Source: Picochlorum sp. 'celeri'
Lineage: Eukaryota > Chlorophyta > Trebouxiophyceae
DNA: 64,000 nt
Direction: 5' to 3'
Assembly (NCBI GenBank): GCA_010909725.1
Contig: JAACMV010000014.1
Coordinates: 310,001 to 374,000 of the forward strand
The translations under genes were made by a program, and so were the position numbers. The notes under the pieces are model-generated. The model was not told the origin of the DNA and made no database searches. It saw only the letters and a program-made list of their open reading frames with translations. This document shows, piece by piece, positions 59,268 through 64,000 of the stretch (the stretch's first letter is position 1; the number at the start of each line of letters is the position of its first letter).

Positions 59268-59834
59268 TTAGGCACTCACGGATGCAGTTCCACTGCGGAG
59301 CTTCTTGGCAGCCTGAGCCTTGGTCAACTTGCGTGGTCTTGAGGACTCGAGCTCGGCTGGGACAGCCTCGCTCTTTTCAGTAAGAATGAGTTCAACGTGG
59401 CATGGGCTAGACATATATGCATTGATACGACCGTGGGCACGGTATGTTCTACGACGTCCTCTGACAGCCTGGTTCACTTGGATGTGAGACACGTACAACT
59501 TGTCAGTATCCAGTCCCTTTGTCTCAGCGTTTGACTCGGCATTCTTCAAGAGATCCAAGACATACTGGCAAGACTTCTTTGGCCATCTTCCCTGTCCAAT
59601 CTTATTTCCCTCATTCTTTGCCTGGGCTGTGCGACCAACTCCACCGTTGAATCTGAGGAATGGAATGCAGCGCTTGTGGTCCATGACTGCCTCGAGGTAT
59701 GCCTTTGCCTTGACGAGAGTCATACCGCGGACGGCACGTGCTGTCTCTGCAGTGTTCTTGAAGTGAACACGAAGGTCAGACCCGCGAGCCTTGGCTGTCT
59801 TGTTCACATCAGCATCTTTACTGTAGCGACCCAT
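59268..59834 (-). CDS. RPL17: cytosolic 60S ribosomal protein L17 (uL22)
   Basis: 188 aa, full length. Landmarks: [82 protein letters not shown] and [20 protein letters not shown]. The long beta-hairpin of uL22 reaches the polypeptide exit tunnel. The C-terminal extension is basic, with an Ala/Lys-rich end. The 5' flank (59835-59880) contains a possible acceptor-like tract, so a leader intron is possible but not shown. No coding intron. Confidence 0.95.
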   Translation of the reverse strand: MGRYSKDADVNKTAKARGSDLRVHFKNTAETARAVRGMTLVKAKAYLEAVMDHKRCIPFLRFNGGVGRTAQAKNEGNKIGQGRWPKKSCQYVLDLLKNAESNAETKGLDTDKLYVSHIQVNQAVRGRRRTYRAHGRINAYMSSPCHVELILTEKSEAVPAELESSRPRKLTKAQAAKKLRSGTASVSA

Positions 59835-60284
59835 GATGCGTACTTTCTACAAAGATACAAATCTGCAGACATGATCAGTAAATTTTTTTGTAAGACATGG
59901 ATGGTGATGGAACACGATCGAGAGAGAAGAAGAAGAAACGAAGAGGAAAGAATCGATGAGCGCAGAGAGTCCGGTCAGACAAGGTGTCTGAAGGAAGGCT
60001 GTCTGCTCGTCGAAACACCGCCGCAACGTCGTCGCCCTTGCCACCGCCACGGAACGATTGGCATGAGCCATGCCTCTGTTCATATTCCTTTTACTGCTCT
60101 CTTTATACGCCACACTGTATCTATATCGGTCCCATGGTTGTCTGTTTTTGGCGGCCGAGTTGGGGACAACATGGTTCCAAGATGGCCATTCTGATCAGGA
60201 CGAATTTCTGATTCATTTCCCATTAAATACAGCATGAAAGATGTCTGTTTACTATCTCAATACTTGGGAGGCTCTTCAATCTAG
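59835..60284. other. intergenic region upstream of RPL17
   Basis: About 450 bp. Open frames on both strands (for example 59984-60194) look like chance. The region probably carries the RPL17 leader and promoter. Confidence 0.4.
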
Positions 60285-60578
60285 CTATGCCACGCTTTCT
60301 TCTTCTTCAGTGCGAGCAGCCGTAGCGGCGTTGGCGACAACAGCAGTTTGCTTCCTCTTCTTCGCTATACTCTCATCCAAACGTACCTAATAGTGTAAAA
60401 TTAAAATTATGATGGACTCGTGGTGGTAATTTGACAGATATTCTGATCGCCGACGGACATGGTTTGGCTTTGGCGGAGGCAGGATGAAATCAGGTTGTAC
60501 GTCCTGTGGAAAGAGTTGTTTGATGGGACCTATATTCTGTCTCATGACGGTGGTCGGTCTGGTCATGTTCTGGCGCAT
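60285..60578 (-). CDS. tentative small spliced gene, unknown product
   Basis: A possible 73-aa protein from exons 60459-60578 and 60285-60386 with a 72-nt intron (donor GTCCGT, acceptor CTATTAG, phase 0). The first exon reads MRQNMTRPTTVMRQNIGPIK and then a Pro-rich LPPPKP segment; the second is basic then acidic, ending in EEEESVA. I recognise no family. The donor is weaker than others in the window, and GTACGT at the second exon's start could itself be a donor, so the model may be wrong. Confidence 0.3.
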
Positions 60579-60861
60579 AGATGACACCAAGACGTCACTG
60601 TAAATAGGTTTATAGGAATATACAAGGTATAGAATCCATACACGTGACTGTGGGCGGGTATTGTTCTTGGAAGAACGTTGCATGTGTGAATAGCACATGC
60701 ACTCAATTTGTAATTGCACTCAATACGCGAAAGGCATCAGCTGTTATTAAAAAATACACAGGTATTTTTTATTACTAGGTAACCCAAGTATCCTAACTAA
60801 TAATCCACGGGGGAGTAGCAACAGTCTTGACATTGTTGAACTGCTATCAAGTGAGCCAGCC

Positions 60862-62439
60862 ATGGATGCGTATTTCACTCCACAGAGCACGCAAGGGCAT
60901 GTGCTCTGTTGCTTGTGTGGTATATCAATACCACCAAATCCTTCAAACATGTGTGTCAACTGTATTAGGAATCAGGTGGATATCACAGAGGGGATTCAAA
61001 AGCAGGTGACAGTGTTGTGGTGTAAAATGTGTGGGAGGTATCTGCAGCCTCCCAAGCATTGGTTGCAGGCGGAGCAAGAGTCTAAAGAACTTTTAACATT
61101 TTGTATCAAGAGGATCCGTGGTTTGCAAAAGGTGAAATTGGTGGATGCTGGGTTTATCTGGACAGAGCCTCACTCAATGAGGTTGAAAGTAAAGTTGACT
61201 GTGCAAGCAGAGGTTATGAATGGAGCTATTCTGCAACAGAGCTTTGTTGTTGAATTCATAGTGGAACGTCATATGTGTCCTGCATGCAATCGACAGAATG
61301 CAAATCCAAATTCGTGGATTGCGTGTGTCCAAGTGAGGCAGCATGTTCAGCACAAGAGGACATTCTTCTTTTTGGAGCAACTTATTTTAAAGCATGGTGT
61401 GGATCAGTCGTGCGTGAATGTGAAAAATATTCACGAAGGAGTTGATTTTTATTTTAGCAATAGGGCGCATGCGAACAAATTTGTGGACTTTTTGCAATCA
61501 GTGGTGCCAATACGGCACCGTAGTGATAAACAGTTGGTGTCACATGATGTGCATACATCGAATTATAATTACAAGTATACGTTTAGCGTAGAGCTTGCTC
61601 CTATTTGCAAGGATGATTTGGTATGCTTACCGCCGAAAGCTGCGACATCGCATGGTGGCATTGGGCCAGTCGTGCTGTGTACTAGAGTGACAAATGCATT
61701 GACCTTGATTGATCCAAAGACGCTACAGGTGGCCACGATCGAGGCCCCCATGTATTGGAGGATTCCTTTTAGAGCCATGATGTCTAGTAAACAGTTGAGT
61801 GAGTTTATTGTGCTGGATATTGAGCCTGTTGATGCGAAAGGATGCCATCAGCAGGGCAAGCTGCATTTGGCAGAGTGTGTGGTTGCTCGTCTTGCAGACT
61901 TTGGTGCTAATGACCAAACATACACGACGTATACACATCTTGGACATATTCTACATCCTGGGGATCATGCATTAGGGTATGATGTGGCGAATGCAAACTT
62001 AGTGGACAGCAATCTAGACGCAGCAGAACAAAAAGGGTATCAACTTATGGATGTCGTGTTGGTTCGAAAGAGTTATGAAGAGAAACGACAGCGACGACGC
62101 GCGAAAGGAGTTTCAAGAGCATGGAAACTCAAACGATTGGATATGGAGGTTGATGAAGAGGAAGATGCAAAGGCTGGAGGTAGAAGAAGGAATGGGGAGG
62201 TGTCTGCAGCAGAACAAGAAGCAGCCGACATGGAACGATTCCTTGAAGAGCTTGAGGAAGACGCTGATTTGCGTTCTCGTATTGCCATCTATAAGGATTC
62301 GCAAGCCGCAGCAGCAGCTAGAAATGCCATGGAACATGACATGCAAGACAGTGATGAGGATGACGACGTTCCAGAGATTCCATTAGAAGAGCTTTTGGAT
62401 GATTTGGCAGCAATGCAGCTTGACGGAGAGAACGCATGA
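60862..62439 (+). CDS. NMD3: NMD3, 60S ribosomal subunit nuclear export adaptor
   Basis: 525-aa single-exon protein. The N-terminal zinc-binding region has the NMD3 Cys pairs (CCLCG, CVNC, CKMC and later CPAC), followed by PPKHWLQAEQESKELLTFCI and VVEFIVERHMCPACNRQNAN. The central part contains FFLEQLILKHG and DFYFSNRAHANKFVDFLQSV, and the C-terminal half has YGWQL-type strands ending in YQLMDVVLVRKSYEEKRQRR. NMD3 binds the 60S joining face and recruits CRM1. The C-terminal tail contains a basic stretch and acidic, leucine-containing segments (EIPLEELLDDLAAMQL) that look like the nuclear export signal. Length fits the family (about 500-520). Confidence 0.95.
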   Translation: MDAYFTPQSTQGHVLCCLCGISIPPNPSNMCVNCIRNQVDITEGIQKQVTVLWCKMCGRYLQPPKHWLQAEQESKELLTFCIKRIRGLQKVKLVDAGFIWTEPHSMRLKVKLTVQAEVMNGAILQQSFVVEFIVERHMCPACNRQNANPNSWIACVQVRQHVQHKRTFFFLEQLILKHGVDQSCVNVKNIHEGVDFYFSNRAHANKFVDFLQSVVPIRHRSDKQLVSHDVHTSNYNYKYTFSVELAPICKDDLVCLPPKAATSHGGIGPVVLCTRVTNALTLIDPKTLQVATIEAPMYWRIPFRAMMSSKQLSEFIVLDIEPVDAKGCHQQGKLHLAECVVARLADFGANDQTYTTYTHLGHILHPGDHALGYDVANANLVDSNLDAAEQKGYQLMDVVLVRKSYEEKRQRRRAKGVSRAWKLKRLDMEVDEEEDAKAGGRRRNGEVSAAEQEAADMERFLEELEEDADLRSRIAIYKDSQAAAAARNAMEHDMQDSDEDDDVPEIPLEELLDDLAAMQLDGENA

Positions 62440-62636
62440 AGGTTGATTATAGATTGATTCATTGTACTCATGTAACCATAGAGTGTCGACATGAGATCCG
62501 AATTGCCTCATCATTCTCCCAGTAGTCTGTGACATGCCAGCACTCATCACATGAGACAACGTGATGCATTGTATTTATGCATGCATTCTCCAATCGCCGG
62601 TGCATTATAATGTGAATAGGATATATAGAGTATAAA

Positions 62637-64000
62637 ATGAACGCCAATTGGTGCAGAAGAGCCAGTTCAGGGCCTTTGACATGCCGTCCCATTTCCAGTT
62701 CGGCGGTCAGCAGGATCCGTGTGAGGGACGGCAATGTGCGCCATAGCTTTAGGAAATATGATATAATCAATAAAGAAATGCATAAAAATGGATCAGTAGT
62801 CAAAAGAATCGGAAAAGAAGGCAGCATTGTAGGTGCCGCAGCCAGCGTATTCGCAGCAGGTGGGCGTTTTGCAGAGTGTTGGTGTTTTTGGAGACATCAT
62901 ATCAGACGATCGTCATCCAGCCTATGAATCAACCATGGTACTGACACAATAATACGTTCCTATTGCAGATGTAGCCAAAGAAGAGGACGGAGGCATGGTT
63001 GAGAATATCAAGCTTGGTCTCTTGTTTGCTTCCTGGTACCTGGCCAACATTTACTTCAACATGTATGTATCGTCTGCACACTGTTCATATTCCATATCCT
63101 CATCTCACACAACTATCGATGATGTTGCAGTTTCAATAAGCAGCTGTTGAAAGTTTTCCCATACCCTGTGACCTGTACAGCCATCCATTTCATGGTTGGG
63201 AGTATCCTTGCCCTGACAATGTGGCTTTTGCGCATTCATCAGCGTCCAAAGCTTGAATCAGGGACCCTGAAATCTATCAGCCCATTAGCAGGAATCCATG
63301 TCCTGGGCAATGTATTGACAAATGTGTCATTGAAAGCAGTGGCAGTCTCTTTCACCCACACCATCAAGGCCCTCGAGCCATTTTTTAGTGTCATCATGTC
63401 CTTCATCTTTTTAGGATCCATCCCGACAATCCCTGTAGCTGCGTCACTTGTGCCAATTGTTGCTGGTGTTGCATTGGCATCCATCTCTGAACTCTCCTTC
63501 AACTGGACTGGATTTTTAGCTGCTCTAGGATCAAATGTCACATTTCAGTCGAGAAATGTTTTATCCAAAAAGTTCATGCTCAAGGGTACGTGATATTATT
63601 GTGAGGAAGAAGATTTCTATACGCAACAACAAGGTACTTGGTCTAACACACACATGTTCATGTACATGCTTGGTGCAGGAAAAGATGGCTTGGATAACAT
63701 CAACCTCTTCAATATTCTGACAATTATGTCATTCCTTATTTTGGCTCCAATAGCAATTTTAGTGGAAGGAGTCCAAGTGACCCCAGCCGTCATTCAGTCA
63801 CTCCCAGAAGGAATGCTCATCAAGGCCATCATTGCGAGTGTTTCCTTCCATTCATACCAGCAAATATCGTATCTGGTACTTCAGAGAGTATCCCCAGTCA
63901 CTCATTCAATAGGAAATTGCATCAAGCGAGTCGTCGTCATTGTTGCTTCTGTCATTGCATTCAACGTTCCAGTGAGCAGACAAAATGCCTTGGGAACAGC
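62637..64000 (+). CDS. PPT: plastid phosphoenolpyruvate/phosphate translocator (3' partial)
   Basis: Four exons lie within the window: 62637-62859, 62969-63062, 63131-63585 and 63679 to beyond the right edge. The introns are 109, 68 and 93 nt with GT-AG ends, and all phases agree. The first 75 residues are a plastid transit region. The rest is a triose-phosphate-translocator-family carrier: [60 protein letters not shown] and [18 protein letters not shown]. The Lys/Arg residues of the substrate site (THTIKALEP and NCIKRVVV) are present, and the [14 protein letters not shown] wording is closer to PEP translocators than to triose or glucose-6-phosphate ones. It imports PEP into the plastid for the shikimate pathway and other uses. 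The ATG is close behind a TATATA tract, so an upstream start is possible. Confidence 0.88.

Overview
The window is nuclear DNA of a compact photosynthetic eukaryote, most likely a small green alga (Viridiplantae). Lineage evidence: a DNA-ligase-6-type fusion (SNM1-like nuclease part plus DNA ligase), plant-type phytoene desaturase, a non-catalytic ISA2-like isoamylase, an RbcX Rubisco-assembly chaperone, a PEP/phosphate translocator, a NAR1-like formate/nitrite transporter and a pKIWI502-like reductase. Bacterial signals such as Shine-Dalgarno operons are absent. About 20 spliceosomal introns can be placed from the sequence; most are 54-122 nt, with donors of the type GTRYGT (GTACGT, GTATGT, GTGCGT) and ordinary AG acceptors. 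I cannot name the species.

Layout. 1-9 kb: 3' part of LIG6, complex I TYKY subunit, an mTERF protein and two WD40 proteins (CDT2-like, WDR5-like). 9.5-13 kb: tubulin cofactor D. 13.3-19 kb: the most unusual stretch, a repeat/ankyrin/kinase/RING fusion followed by a His/Cys-repeat protein behind a perfect heat-shock element. 19.4-27.8 kb: a Golgi-type glycosyltransferase, ISA2-like isoamylase, FNT-family transporter and an 870-aa coiled-coil protein. 27.8-33.8 kb: gene-poor DNA flanking a secreted protein made of near-identical 315-bp FN3-like repeats. 33.8-44.8 kb: TraB, RING, TMCO1, RPS18, NIPA-like, PDS, SGF11 and ATG11-like genes. 45-47.2 kb: two proteasome genes tail to tail. 47.6-53 kb: CGR1-like, LYR+YccV, FABP-like, prefoldin 3 and pKIWI502-like. 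52.6-55.7 kb: Era and Obg GTPases, head to tail and nearly touching. 56-64 kb: PRMT5, RbcX, RPL17, a tentative small gene, NMD3 and a 3'-truncated PPT.

How it fits together. Most genes are housekeeping: genome maintenance, proteasome, ribosome biogenesis (NMD3, CGR1, RPS18, RPL17), chromatin (WDR5, SGF11, PRMT5), tubulin and prefoldin folding, and plastid metabolism. Convergent neighbours are often separated by only 1-80 bp between stop codons, so their 3' UTRs must overlap. Introns cluster near the 5' ends, and the first exon often carries just the targeting peptide.

Items deserving most attention: the FGFG-repeat/ankyrin/TKL-kinase/RING fusion; the heat-shock-element His/Cys repeat protein; the Obg-Era gene pair, possibly dicistronic; repeated TTTGACCGA (W-box-like) inverted repeats in promoters; a 100-bp palindrome cluster at 33.55-33.65 kb; and the isoamylase that has lost its catalytic residues.
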